A stretch of DNA of 64,000 nucleotides. Source: Hippopus hippopus (Eukaryota > Mollusca > Bivalvia > Cardiida > Cardiidae). The number at the start of each line of letters is the position of its first letter. Within the stretch, counting starts at the first letter, position 1. The notes below the pieces were generated by a model. That model had not been told where the DNA came from. It was given only the letters and a program-made list of their open reading frames with translations, and did not search any database. The stretch spans positions 17,573,859-17,637,858 of the forward strand of contig OX328099.1 of NCBI GenBank assembly GCA_946811185.2. The letters are read 5' to 3'. Shown piece by piece: positions 1 through 10,654 of this stretch. The position numbers and the translations under genes are program-made.

Positions 1-434
1 GGAAAAAAAAGCAAGTTTAACGGATATGTACCGGAAAATAAACGGTCTATTAACGGATATCACCGTATGAGTAATGGACTTGTACCGGATAAAACGGAAG
101 TGCAATGCATGAGAACCGTATAAAACGTTCCTCCAACGTACGATGAACGGAAATGTACCAAACACCAATGTACGAGGAATGTACCGGTCACTTGACATGT
201 TGAGGTTATAAATAGTCAGATGCATCCAAAGTCTTTATTTACATGTCTCTGTCCGTTTTGTCAAGTGGAAATTTTTGAACATGCTCAAAACTTCCCACCG
301 GACAGAACAGACGTCGCCGGACAAGTGGCAGATTCACCGATAAAAAACGGACATAAAACGGATATGAACGGACACGAACGGATAAAATTATTTTTTATCT
401 GTTACTCATCCATTAGCTCGGTGTGACCAAACCT
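1..434 (+). mobile_element. Harbinger-like MITE, 5'-truncated by window edge
   Basis: CpG-bearing sequence built of short CGGA/TCCG blocks. Its right end (GGTGTGACCAAACCT) abuts TAA at 435-437. It is the inverted counterpart of the complete element at 6429-7024: both share the GGACAAAACGGAC-type core and the GTTAGC/GCTAAC ends. Superfamily follows from the 3-bp TAA duplication of the complete copy. The left end lies outside the window. Confidence 0.6.
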
Positions 435-676
435 TAAAGGTTATTACTAAGTCTTGTCTTGGTACTTAGGACACACTAGCTCTCCAAGGACCAGGCCAAA
501 CTTAAGTTGCTTTGTGCACTTAGCAGATGAAGATCAAAATGCATCTTATCTCTTAAGGTTTATGACACATTCTGGTGAAAAGGCATACTATGGATTGATA
601 TATAATTATGTAGCTTTTTTCATGGCTGAAAATGTCATATTTTATTTATTAAGGGATGTAGAGGATAAATCTTAAG

Positions 677-897
677 TTAACCCTTTACCTCACAATCCCG
701 AGTTTAAACAACCCCGAAGAAAAAAGGCTTTTAAAACACTGTAGAAACACTGCTGGTAACCAGCATTTTATCCTATTCCCACAGTGGTTTCTACCCTATT
801 GAAGACAGAGATAATCATTTTAGCTACATTCTAGTTGTCGTGTGCAAATGCTTTCAAGTTGGTCGAGTTAAAAAATTGGTGTTTGTTAAAGAGTTAA
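677..897 (+). mobile_element. TTM1 TTAA-flanked MITE
   Basis: Full-length diverged copy with TTAA at 677 and 894. The central palindrome is eroded (CTGGTAACCAG core kept). Terminal CCCTTTACC matches the family; the 3' end has lost the GGTAAAG match. Confidence 0.8.
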
Positions 898-1081
898 AGA
901 GCCTTGTGTTGCCCATGATGAATATCCACACTGCATTCTACAACTCATTTAAAGCCATACTAAACATTTGTGTGCATTTACAACCCAGAGGAAAGAGCTT
1001 TTTGAAAACTGTTGACACAGTATTTAGTGTCTCACCTATCATGGGAGGTATTTGTAGGATGGCAGAATTTTGGTCAAGAAG

Positions 1082-1265
1082 TTAACCCTTTACCACACAA
1101 TCACGACTTTTAACGACCCTGAGAAAGAAGCCTTTTCTCCTTTTCCCACAATGTTTTCTACCCTTTCCAAAACAAATTTCAAATTTTCAGTTACATTTAT
1201 TTTGTTGTCTGCAAATGCTTTCAATTTGGACAAGTGTAAAATTTTGTTGTTTGGTAAAGACTTAA
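1082..1265 (+). mobile_element. TTM1 MITE, one hairpin arm deleted
   Basis: TTAA at both ends. The copy runs from GAGAAAGAAGCC directly into the right arm TTTTCTCCTTTTCCCAC, so the left arm of the central palindrome is gone. This explains the 184-bp length. Confidence 0.85.
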
Positions 1266-1271
1266 CTCATA

Positions 1272-1497
1272 AGTCTTTACCAGACAACAGAATATATTTC
1301 AGCATTGTCTAAAATGAAAGCCTTAGCAGAATGAGAAAGTAAGTGTTACTCAGAACATTGACTTGCCTTGAACAGGATAGAAAACATTGTTGGAAAAAGA
1401 GGAAATGCTGGTTATCAGCATTTTCTTTTTGCAACATTGTTTTTGAAAGCCTTCATCCTCAGGGTTCCTAGAACATGGGATTGCTTGGTAAAGGGAG
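1272..1497 (-). mobile_element. TTM1 MITE, diverged
   Basis: Minus-orientation copy almost abutting the previous one. It has GTCTTTACCAGACAACA at the left, AGAAAACATTGTTGGAAAAAG in the centre and GCTTGGTAAAGGG at the right. Flanking TTAA has decayed. Confidence 0.75.
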
Positions 1498-1763
1498 GTA
1501 TATGGTACAGTAATAAACTGTCTGAATTATTTATCATCATAGGGAACAGCTCATCAAGTACCATATTTTCTCTTATGAATATTTTACACCATTTCAATTG
1601 CAGTCATGGCATTTTGAGTTTTGAACTTTCATAATTGAAACTGAACCATTAGGGGATTATGAGTACAGTGCAGATAAAGATCAGATTGCAGTATGATTTT
1701 GGGTTCACACTGTTCATTACATGGTGGGATATTCTAGTCACTGCTATCTTCAGAATGCATTAT

Positions 1764-2580
1764 TATGCTCCCCAAAGGGTAAGCATATAGTCGCCGCTTC
1801 GTCTGTCTGTCCTTCCGTCTGTCCGTCCATCCAAAGCCATTTCTCCACAACCCCTGGACCAAATTGGATGAAACTTCATATATGAACTCCTTAGGATATT
1901 GTGCCGATGTAGTTTTCCCGATTTTCCAATTTGAGGCTGTGTCTTGGAAAAGGGGGGTTTCTTGTAAAATTCCAATTTTTACTAATATCTCCTTCAGTTT
2001 TCGTCAAAATTTCATGAAACTTTACATTTATATTGTTTATTAAAAGTTTCACCATGTGCCCTTGTTTTTTTATCTATGCAAAACCATGTTACGGGAAAAG
2101 GGTACTTAATGTCTTACAACTTTAGGTTTTGTTTTTTTGGACTCTGAAATTAAACATTTCCCAGTTTCTTCAAGACTATTCAAGATACATGTTGCTGATC
2201 AAAAGCTCCAGACCATTTCATTCTTTCCTATTTATACTAAGCTGTGTTACAGAAAAAGAGGGCTTAATGACAAACTCAAACACGAAGTTTATAAATGTTT
2301 AATCTGATCTTTTTTTCAGACAACTTTGCCATTACTCCTGTAAGAAATCTGTGTTCTCCTTGTAGAACCATAATAACACATTTTCAAATAATTAGATAAA
2401 GAAGGGGCATAACTCTTGGAACAGTGGAGTAAAACTTCCTGTCAATGTGAACAATCTGTAAATCAGCCTGTTTCACCCCCACCCTCCTCTCCCGTGACCA
2501 ACCATTTACCAACAGCCTTCACTTTCCTAAAAAGAGACCTGTTCAGGGAGCATAATCCGTCTACGACGGCTCTTGTTTGA
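1764..2580 (+). mobile_element. TCCGTC-headed molluscan dispersed repeat
   Basis: Begins near GCTCCCCAAAGGG, then a GTCTGTCC/TCCGTCCATCC microsatellite-like head and diverged blocks containing TTCATGAAACTT. It ends in GTCTACGACGGCTCTTGTTT, where CGTCTACGACG is a small hairpin. Head and CTCTTGTTT tail resemble the fragment at 44217-44440. No coding potential was seen. Class is uncertain, possibly Helitron-related. Confidence 0.5.
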
Positions 2581-3838
2581 ACTTTGCTATGATCTGAAAA
2601 TTGTTCATTTTTCTTATGAACTAGTAATTACTAAAAGTTGATCACTGAACTATTTGTATATTGATCAAATTTAGTGAACTTCCATAATATTATTCTTCAG
2701 ATTTACAAAGCAATAGCTTTGAGGAACCACAGGCCCAGTGCTTTGGTATCATTTATTGCATTACTTACCGGTAGTTCATCTTTATCTATGCTTTTCATAC
2801 AAATTGAATCTCTCTGGGATAGAAGATGGCCCCATCCCAAGGGTCAAAGCATGTTTTACATGAGGTATAATGAATTTCTTTTCCCTGGTTTGGTGATATT
2901 TTGGATTTGAAATCACCTATGGACAACATTTATCAAGTGTCATTCATCAAGCAAACTCTTCCTGGTGAGTAGAACAGATAGTCACTTCAATAAGAATCAG
3001 TCCTCTCACCACTGAACATTGTATATACATAGTGTTTGTGACTAAATGCAGACAGTGACATGGAAAGAATTCTTATGGAAAGTCTTGTAAAAAAGTTTAC
3101 AAACACATGGATAGATGCACCGATATGGCTGAAATAATGTCATAAATGGCAATGTATAACAAATAAAAGGATAGGTTATCAGGGAGACTAGTATTTTAGG
3201 CAGCATTATAATTACATGTATATATCCCATGCAACATTCTGGTGTATTATAAATGATGTCTCCTTGGCGTACAATCTGCCTTAAATGTCAGTGGATGTTA
3301 TGCTATAGATATGCAAAGTTGTTTGCATCTTAATTGAAGTAATCAATCATACAAGGTGTCACATTTTTTTTATCAACTGTTGTCATTTAGTCACCCCTAT
3401 CTGAGCTACAGTAACTGTTGATCTTGCTATGAATATAGGTCAAGATCAGTCTGTGGAGTTTGGTCTGTGACCGTTTATTGTTGGCAATGCAGAGACAATG
3501 TACATGTAGCCAAAAGCAGTCTAGGAAGTGCATTTTCTTTATTTGCACTTGAAAGGTTAAAATTTGTTTGCATGGCAGCTTATGGTGGCTAGATTCTGTG
3601 CCGTGTGTTGCTAAACTCAGCTGGGCCATAATTTACTAGATATTTTACTATAATCCAATGTGTCAACTTTTTGTCCTCAGCAAGTCTATTTTCTACTCCA
3701 AGTCTGGAAAATCTATAGATCATTTTCAATGCTGTATTTGCTAATTTCAAACTGATAGTGCCAATGTATGAAATGACCAAAAAATATCGCAGCATACACC
3801 AGATATGTCATTAAGTCTTTTTGGCAGACTCTCATGGC
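2581..3838. other. AT-rich sequence without recognised feature
   Basis: Open frames up to 80 codons occur on both strands, but they overlap each other and have no recognisable domain or splice context. Nothing repeated within the window was seen here. Confidence 0.5.
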
Positions 3839-4067
3839 TTAACCCTTTACCACACAATGACAACTTTTAACACCCCTGAAAGAGATGGCTTTTGAAAACA
3901 TTGTGGGAAAAGGAGAAAATGCTGGTTACCAGCATTTTCTCCTTTTCCCACAATGTTTTCTACCCTATCAAAGAAAACTAATTTCATATGAGCCACACTG
4001 AAATTGTCATCAGCAAGTGCTTTCAATTCGGACAGGTCTAAAATCTGGTCGTGTGGTAAAGAGTTAA
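3839..4067 (+). mobile_element. TTM1 MITE, ACAATGAC subfamily
   Basis: TTAA on both sides and a perfect 61-bp palindrome (3897-3957 approx.). It shares the ACAATGAC..AACACCCCTGAA head and the TGAAATTGTCATC tail segment with copies at 7460 and 42943. These look like a younger subfamily. Confidence 0.9.
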
Positions 4068-4073
4068 CCCTTT

Positions 4074-4567
4074 ATTGGAGAGGTCATCAGACCTCTCCAA
4101 CAGTGGTGAGTCTAAAAGGCAGACTGCCACAGAATTTGCTGTCTAAAACCATTTTTCTTGCGAAATTGTTCTGATACACAGTCTGTTTCGTCATGGTTTT
4201 GTAAATAAAGCGAAATCAAAAAACCGAAACAGGAAATAAACATGGTTTATTTTTATATGACGAATTTCAGAAAAGATTTGTTATATTAATTTGCCATGGC
4301 TGCAAATGACCTCTCAAAAAAATTGTAATTTTTCATTAAGCATATAAATCTAAGCAGAAGAAAAAATAAGAAGAATTTCGTTAAAAAAGAGAAGACCGCT
4401 GGACAAGATCATGCGACTTGAAAACGCGGCAAGAAGGTCAAATGACCGTCATGTAAAGCATATGAGGTTTCTGCGCGGCGGCTTTTTTACTTGTTTGTTT
4501 ACATCTACCAAAATATATTGAAATTAAAAGCCAATAAACTATTTGAAAACATCGATGCTGACCTCTT
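4074..4567 (+). mobile_element. 525-bp hairpin-ended element, copy 1 (3'-truncated)
   Basis: Starts TTGGAGAGGTCATCAGACC, a palindrome with 9-bp arms (GGAGAGGTC/GACCTCTCC). It matches copies at 20364 and 41366 almost base for base but stops at GCTGACCTCT, so it lacks the terminal GGCTTCTTTTGTAAAGAAGCC hairpin. It lies a few bases after a TTM1 copy. No ORF of note; class unknown. Confidence 0.85.
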
Positions 4568-5868
4568 ATATACTACACAAGTTATGTACACTAAGCACTG
4601 CCCAGTATTCACTGATAAGCAAGGCAGACTGATTGTCAGGTAGAATACTAGCCTCAAAATGGCTCCCAACAGGCTGCCAAAGAAAAAGTGATATAGCTTC
4701 ACATTACACTGTTTTTCAAAGCTTTTTGATGATTTGACAAAGTAATTAAAGTTTTGTACTTACAGACTTTTATTCTTTTTTTAATCCAAAGGTGTTTCCA
4801 GTTGAAAAAGCAATAATTATGTACAAATATTATGTACAAATTTCTTCTGATATAGAGATCCACAGGTGGATTCTGTTTTTCACTACAGACACCCTGTAGC
4901 ATATTTGTTTTAAATTATAATTTTTCCTGACACACATTTAATATTTTATTGTTTTTATTATTTTTTAATGTTGAATAATTGTTTCATGCAAGGGGAATTT
5001 AGGTATCTGAATGAAAAATAAAATAACTCTCCCAAAAGCGCATGTATTTCTGCCAGAGTTGTTGGGTGCTAAATATGGTCAGCCTTTTCAGAGTTCATTT
5101 TCGCGGTGCAATTGTTGGTCTCTGGGACAAAATATTGCATCAGATGATCTTGAAAGGATTGCAGAAAAAAGTTGTCATTTATTCCCTTATTCTCTGCTGT
5201 TCCGAGTAAAAAATTTCTGCATAAACGGTCACCAGAAAAAAAATTTTTTTTGTTTTGAACCTCCGAAGGTTGAACTCGACACAGCCGCGTTGATCTCATT
5301 CTCTGACTCATCATTGTCTGATTTCTTTTGTCAAAACTGAGCTAATATTAATATCAAAGCAATATTTAGTCATTCAATCATATCATTCACTGATAGAAAG
5401 ATGATCTCTGTGCAAAAAACCCTCGAATTGGCTGTAACTTCGACTATCATAACTCGCCATTGTTTTCGAAATCCTTCGAACACATGCCGTGTAATAAAGG
5501 TCGGAAAATACCTCGCATTCTTTTGGTTTGAGCTAAAAATAATATCTTTACATACAAATGAAATGAGAAACATTATTTGATTGGATAATGATTTCAGGTT
5601 TGTTGCATTTTGGGTAGGTTTGAACCAATCGGCCTCTTTTTAACATCGGTCTTCTAGAAACGATCGTATGCGTCACTGGGATTTCCTATAGTAGAAAACG
5701 CATAGCGTCACTTGGATTACAAGCCAGGTAAATTACAGCGCGTATTCGCTGCACTGAGATTTCAGGGGTAAAAAGTTAAAAAAAAGTTTAAAAAAAAAAA
5801 GAGATTTCAGGGGTAGTATTTTTTGACGCTATCTTGCGTCTCTCTTATATAAAGGGTTAATGGTTAGA
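4568..5868. other. Non-repeated sequence with a 109-codon open frame of doubtful status
   Basis: A plus-strand frame at 5011-5340 is open for 109 codons, and the minus strand is open over much of the same span. The stretch has more CG dinucleotides than its surroundings. It contains a short duplication of GAGATTTCAGGGGTA at about 5757 and 5802. No domain or clear splice site was recognised. It may be a promoter/first-exon zone or chance. Confidence 0.3.
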
Positions 5869-6140
5869 CATAGGATTTGACATCAGGTAATCCTGCTTGC
5901 AACCCGGCTAGGCGTAAGTGTAACATTGGAATATCCCTGAGCAGCATCCTACAGATTTCAAAACCAGAACATGTGAAACTGTGGAAAGACATGCAAATGG
6001 AAGCATACCTGGGTAAGAAGACACTGTAGAGCCAAAACCCAGTATGTATGAAAGAATGACAGGCAGGAGAAGTTGAAATTTCTCCAAGAAAGAACTGACA
6101 AATATAGTTGTAAGCAGCATAAAACCCCATTCAAGCATTC
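5869..6140 (+). mobile_element. Probable degraded SINE
   Basis: The 3' end CATAAAACCCCATTCAAGCA resembles the CATAAAACACTATTCAATC tails of the SINEs here. The 5' part (TTGCAACCCGGC) could be a decayed tRNA-like head. Assignment rests on the tail only. Confidence 0.35.
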
Positions 6141-6428
6141 AAGGGCTTTCATACTCCGATAATAGCTGAATCTGAACTTCATCACCTTTTTTCCATAAAA
6201 TATGTGCCAGTCCAGTTTGCAGCTAAACCTGCTCCGAGGACACTGAAATTCAGCATTAATAGAGGGGAAAAATGCTGTCAAAATTTTTTGTGATATTTAT
6301 GAATGATTCATAAAATATTATGCAAGATCAGAAATAGATACTCAATTTGTTTGAAACAAAATTCTAGAGTTGTTCAACTATTTTTTTTATTGCAGTGTTT
6401 GTTGGACATGATGATATATCATACCTAA

Positions 6429-7024
6429 AGCCTTGGTCACACCGAGCTAACGGACGAGTAACAGATAAAAAATCATTTCATCTGTTTGTGTCCGTTCGTA
6501 TCTGTTTTATGTCCGTTTCTTATCTGGTGAATCCGCTACTTGTCCGGCGATGTCCGTTCCGTCCGGTGGGAAGTTTTGAGCATGTTCAAAACTTTCCACC
6601 GGACAAAACGGACAGAGACATGCAAATGATATACTTTGGATGCACCTGACAATTTATACCCTCGGCATGTCACATGACCGGTACGTTCCTCGTACGTTGG
6701 TTTTCGGTACATTTCCGTTCATCGTACGTTTTGTCCGGTTCTCATGCGTTGCACTTCCGTTTTATCCGGTACAAGTCCCTTACTTGTACGGTGATATCCG
6801 TTAATAGACCGTTTATTATCCTGTACGTATCCGTTAAACGTACGTTTTTTTCCGTTACATGTGCGGTACTCGTGCGGTCATTGTGTGGCTTCCTCGCTCC
6901 ACACACTGATCGCGTGAGCCTCGAGCAGCAGAGGAGATGAATTTTGTCACCGGCTAACCAAATTCTGCATATTTTTGTCCATTTCCCCCCCGTTACATAT
7001 CCGTTAGCCGGTCTGACCAAGCCT
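6429..7024 (+). mobile_element. Harbinger-like MITE, complete, 596 bp
   Basis: Terminal inverted repeats AGCCTTGGTCACACCG (left) and, read inward, AGGCTTGGTCAGACCG (right). TAA lies directly outside each end (6426-6428 and 7025-7027), as expected for the TWA duplications of PIF/Harbinger. The inside is a degenerate mosaic of TCCGTT, GTACGT and TTGTCCGGT words with no transposase. Its inverse relative is at 1-434. Confidence 0.75.
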
Positions 7025-7112
7025 TAAGGTTTCATCATTTCTTTTCAAATTAATGTGGTTTACCTTGGCTCACTTGCCATGGTGTAAGATTTCTAAAATT
7101 TTACGAAGTCCA

Positions 7113-7289
7113 GGGCCCATATTCACCAACCATTTTTAAGAACATTCTTAGTCTTTAATCTCCAATTTTTCTTAATTTTAACGTTACACAACTTCTGATT
7201 GGCTAAACCAGTGGGTTAAACCAATCAGATGTTGTGTTACTTTCAAATTTAGAAAATTCTGGAGAGTAAGACTGAGAACCTTCTTAAGT
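7113..7289. mobile_element. ~165-bp inverted-repeat MITE, copy 1
   Basis: Left arm GGGCCCATATTCACCAACC..TTCTTAGTCTT is inverted at the right (AAGACTGAGAACCTTCTTAAG). The centre is GATTGGCTAAACCAGTGGGTT, itself nearly symmetric with the following CCAATCAGA. A second copy is at 9678-9831. The right terminus is eroded. Confidence 0.65.
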
Positions 7290-7313
7290 TTCAACTATAA
7301 TTGCCTCTGTGGC

Positions 7314-7373
7314 CGTTGTAGATCAAGATCAGACTACACAAAATGTGCACTCTGATCTATGATCTACACTGTA
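7314..7373. repeat. Short GATCAAGATCAGAC hairpin repeat, copy 1
   Basis: TGTAGATCAAGATCAGAC is inverted after TGTGCA as TCTGATCTATGATCTACA. One of about ten copies in the window. This could be a tiny MITE or another hairpin-forming sequence; nothing indicates coding. Confidence 0.7.
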
Positions 7374-7459
7374 CATTGTTCTAAGATATTCTTGACAAAA
7401 TCACATTTGAAATTTCAAAGAGTGGGGTTTTATTTCTAGACTGAAATTGCCTGCTGCCT

Positions 7460-7688
7460 TTATCCCTTTACCACACAATGACGCCTTTTAACACCCCTGA
7501 AGAAAAGGCCTTTTGAAAACATTGTGGGAAAAGGAGAAAATGCTGGTAACCAGCATTTTCTCCTATTCCCACAAAGTTTTCTACCCTATCAAAGAAAAGT
7601 TGCGTCATTTGAGCCACTATGAAATTGTCATCTGCAAATGCTTTCAATTTGGATAGGTCTTAAATTTTGCCGTGTGGTAAAGGGTTAT
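7460..7688 (+). mobile_element. TTM1 MITE flanked by TTAT
   Basis: Nearly identical to the copy at 42943 (ACAATGACG subfamily) with an almost perfect palindrome. It differs in flanks: TTAT on both sides, where other copies have TTAA. Matching non-canonical flanks suggest insertion at TTAT rather than two independent mutations. Confidence 0.88.
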
Positions 7689-7770
7689 TTAGCACTGTAT
7701 GGGTTAAAATAAGACTCAAATAATTTCAAATTTTAAGGTTTGTCTTCTCCAGAACGATTCAGCAGAGAAG

Positions 7771-7842
7771 ACAGTTTAGATCAAAGATCAGACCTCATGT
7801 TTGATATAGTTTGATCTTGATCTGCACTGGATGTAAAGGCAA
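7771..7842. repeat. Short hairpin repeat, copy 2
   Basis: TTTAGATCAAAGATCAGAC and the inverted TTTGATCTTGATCTGCACT surround a diverged centre. Same family as 7314. Confidence 0.6.
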
Positions 7843-8008
7843 CTAAAAAGGTAAAAGGGACTTTAAGGGATAAATGATTTGCCAGCATTGATAGAAATTT
7901 GGGGAGACCATTTTAAGATTTTCTCATGATGTATTTGGTAATATTGGTTGAGAAAATGAATTTTACTCTTAACATGTTTTAGGCTATATTTGGTGCCATT
8001 GAGGAAGG

Positions 8009-8064
8009 TGTAGACCAAGATTGGACAGCACTGAACGTGCAGATTGTCTTGGATCTATACTGTT
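8009..8064. repeat. Short hairpin repeat, copy 3
   Basis: TGTAGACCAAGATTGGACAGC and the inverted GATTGTCTTGGATCTATACT around ACGTGCA. Diverged copy. Confidence 0.55.
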
Positions 8065-8292
8065 ATATATTTAGTGAGATTACCTTGGAGAAAAGACCTG
8101 TATTTGGCAGACTTGGAACTGTACTGGTTACCACTAAAGGTGTGTTCCATATTCACAACAGCTCAAAGGTTACCAGCCAGGTTGTATGCAATATAATGGG
8201 TGCTTGTTACCTTTAAGTGTGAGAACATGGATTACCATGCAATTTATTGGCAATGACACCCTAAATTGAAGTTTAAAAACAGACAGAGCCTT

Positions 8293-8475
8293 TTAACCCT
8301 TTATCAAACATTCTTAGGCTTTAATGGCCCTAAGAAAGAAGGCTTTTAAAAGAGAAAATGATAAAAGAGAGAAAATGCTGGTAACCAGTAGTTTGTCCTG
8401 TTCCCACTTTGTTCTCTTTTCTACATGTGACAAATTTCACCACATTAATTTGTCGTCTGCAGCTGCAACTGCTGA
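8293..8475 (+). mobile_element. TTM1 MITE, 3'-truncated
   Basis: TTAACCCTTTATCAAACA start, GAGAAAATGCTGGTAACCAG core and TTTGTCGTCTGCA tail segment. The final ~40 bases are lost. Confidence 0.75.
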
Positions 8476-8535
8476 AAGATATTCACTTTTTCTGGATGCC
8501 AGAATATGATCAACAAATTTGTAACAAAGTTTAGC

Positions 8536-8808
8536 ATGATTGATTTGTTGATTGATAGATAGATAGATTGATTGATTAATTGATTGACTGATTGGTGTAT
8601 AAGTCACCTTCAATGTTATTTCAGTCATTTTGCAGCAACAGTTTACTTACTCACATGCGTCCTGGGGTCCACTAGCGCTAGAATAGGATTCTTAAGTGTC
8701 TTGCCCAATGACAAGTCCCAGTGGCTAGATACGGTATCGAAGCCGGGGCCTTCAAGTTATGAATCCTACACCTTCAACACTGAGCCATGCAGGACCCAAA
8801 CAAAGTTG
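8536..8808 (-). mobile_element. tRNA-derived SINE
   Basis: Read on the minus strand: a TGGCTCAGTGTTGAAGG A-box-like block, GGCTTCGATACC B-box-like block, then ATTGGGCAAGACACTT and ACTGAAATAACATTG. It ends in a CAATCAATC/TCTATC simple tail (8536-8598 here). Head-body-tail order is that of a Pol III SINE. No target duplication could be defined. Confidence 0.65.
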
Positions 8809-9430
8809 TGTAACAGTTACTAGATGCTAGTTTGAGGAGTAAACTGTCATGATCATACTGGTTGAGGTCTAATTTTGTTTTCCTCCCATGATTAAGTTCT
8901 TTTACTTTTTCCTTGTATTATGATCAATTTTTGTACTTAAAGTACAAAATTTTATAATCTGAAATTTTTTAGACTGCTTGTATACATTCATAAGTTATCG
9001 CATACTTGTGTCTTACATCCAGGTTTAAAGATGGAATTATTTCCAATAATTATTGATGAGTTACATTGTGATTCAGATTTCACTAAAATTGATTTTATTC
9101 TTTAGAGAAAGAGTTACACTTGTAAAGGTGTGTAAATGGATCTGTTTCCATTATATCAGGGCAATTTGATACTAGTTGGTGATACAATTTACAACCTGTT
9201 TGAATTTACTGGATGTAATTTACCGTACTCAGTGAGAAATCTGAATTTTAAATCCATGCATTGTGCAGGCACTCCTTTTTAAGTCTTGAAGAATTCAGAT
9301 ACTGTAGTTTCTTGGCTTGATTGCCCTGCTCCTAAAATTGCTTCAGTTGGACACTTGTATAGGTATTATGCACCAGAGACCTATTTGATTTCAAACCATC
9401 TGCCACAAGAGTTTCCCTATACAGTGCAGA
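8809..9430. other. No recognised feature
   Basis: AT-rich, non-repeated within the window, no credible coding frame. Confidence 0.5.
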
Positions 9431-9659
9431 TTAACTCTTTACCAGACGACAAAATTTTTGACTCGTCCAAATTGAAAGCATTTGCAGACAATAAAATTAA
9501 TGCAACTCAAAAACTGAAATTTGTCTTGAGAAGGGTAGAAAACACTGTAGGAAAAGGAGAAAATGCTGGTTACCAGCATTTTCTCCTTTTCCCACAATGT
9601 TTTCAAAAGGCTTCTTTCTTTGAGTCGTAAAAACCCGGGATTGTTTGGGAAAGGGTTAA
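9431..9659 (-). mobile_element. TTM1 MITE
   Basis: TTAACTCTTTACCAGACGAC start and GGGAAAGGGTTAA end, TTAA on both sides. The left hairpin arm carries two substitutions (AACACTGTAGG) unmatched on the right. Confidence 0.9.
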
Positions 9660-9677
9660 TAAGAATTTGACAACAGA

Positions 9678-9831
9678 GTCTGTATTCACCAATCATTCTT
9701 AGGAATATTCTTTGTATTATTCTCTAAACCAACTGGTTTAGCCAGTCAGAAGTTATGTTACTGTCACATTTCAAAAAATGTGGAGAACAGCACTAAGATT
9801 GTTCTTAAGAATGGTTGGTGAATATGGACCC
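9678..9831. mobile_element. ~155-bp inverted-repeat MITE, copy 2
   Basis: Left GTATTCACCAATCATTCTTAG is inverted at the right as TTCTTAAGAATGGTTGGTGAA followed by TATGGACCC. Centre AACCAACTGGTTTAGCCAG. Same family as 7113. Confidence 0.7.
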
Positions 9832-9962
9832 AGGTTTTGTGATACTTTTTGTGATACAGGTTTTGTGATACTGGAAAGACAGTTGAGTTGAATTCTCATC
9901 CAATTTACTCAACAGATATGCCAGATCTGAAATACTGTGGACAAAAAGGAACACTCTGATAT

Positions 9963-10213
9963 GGCCTGCAACACGTGAAAGGGGACATTCGGACATTTGC
10001 GTAAAGTGTCGTATCAGATCAGCCTGCGCAGTCCGCGCGGGCTAATCTGAAATGACACTTTCCGTTTTTATGTAATTTTCTGTTTCACGCAGGCCTTCTT
10101 TAGGAAAAATTTTAATGTAGTCATAAAGTGCCGTCTCGGATTAGCCTGCGCAGCTGATCCGAGACGACACTTTACGCAAATGTCCGAATGCCCCTTTTCG
10201 CATGTTGCAACCC
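9963..10213. mobile_element. Palindromic CpG-rich MITE, copy 1 (251 bp)
   Basis: Left terminus GGCCTGCAACACGTGAAA, right GCATGTTGCAACCC. The arms carry ATTTGCGTAAAGTGTCGT and CAGCCTGCGCAG in inverted orientation. Each half has its own inner fold. ATAT precedes it and ATGT follows, compatible with a 4-bp duplication. Relatives at 46781 and 50730. Confidence 0.85.
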
Positions 10214-10425
10214 ATGTATGAACAGAAATACAATATACTGTTTCAACTTGCAGCTTTGATTCAAGATATACCTAAGTTGTATGAATGGATGCAAAAATTG
10301 TCATACAAAGGGACCAGAGAATATTGGACCTCAAAGCGTCTTTCAAAAGTGTAGTTGCCTCTTAGGCCAGTAAAACTTCTCAACATAATATTTCATAAAT
10401 GTAGCAATGAGAGCTGTTGCACACG

Positions 10426-10654
10426 TTAACCCCTTTCTAAACAATCCCAAGTTTTAACAACCCTGGGGAAGACGGAGTTGGAAAACATTTTGGGAAAAGA
10501 AGAAAATGCTGGTTACCAACATTTCCTTCTTTTTCCACAATATTTTCTACCCTATCAAAGACAGATTCCATCATTTGAGCAACATTTTAGTTGTAGTCTG
10601 CAAGTGCTCTGAATTTAGAGGAGTCTAAAATTTTGTCGTTTGGTGAATGGATAA
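10426..10654 (+). mobile_element. TTM1 MITE
   Basis: TTAACCCCTTTCTAAACAAT start; end drifted to GGTGAATGGATAA. Palindrome present with several mismatches. Confidence 0.82.

Noticed and set aside
5011..5340. 109-codon plus-strand frame in non-repeat DNA
   Set aside because: No domain, no splice context, opposite strand also open. Kept only as an unassigned region.
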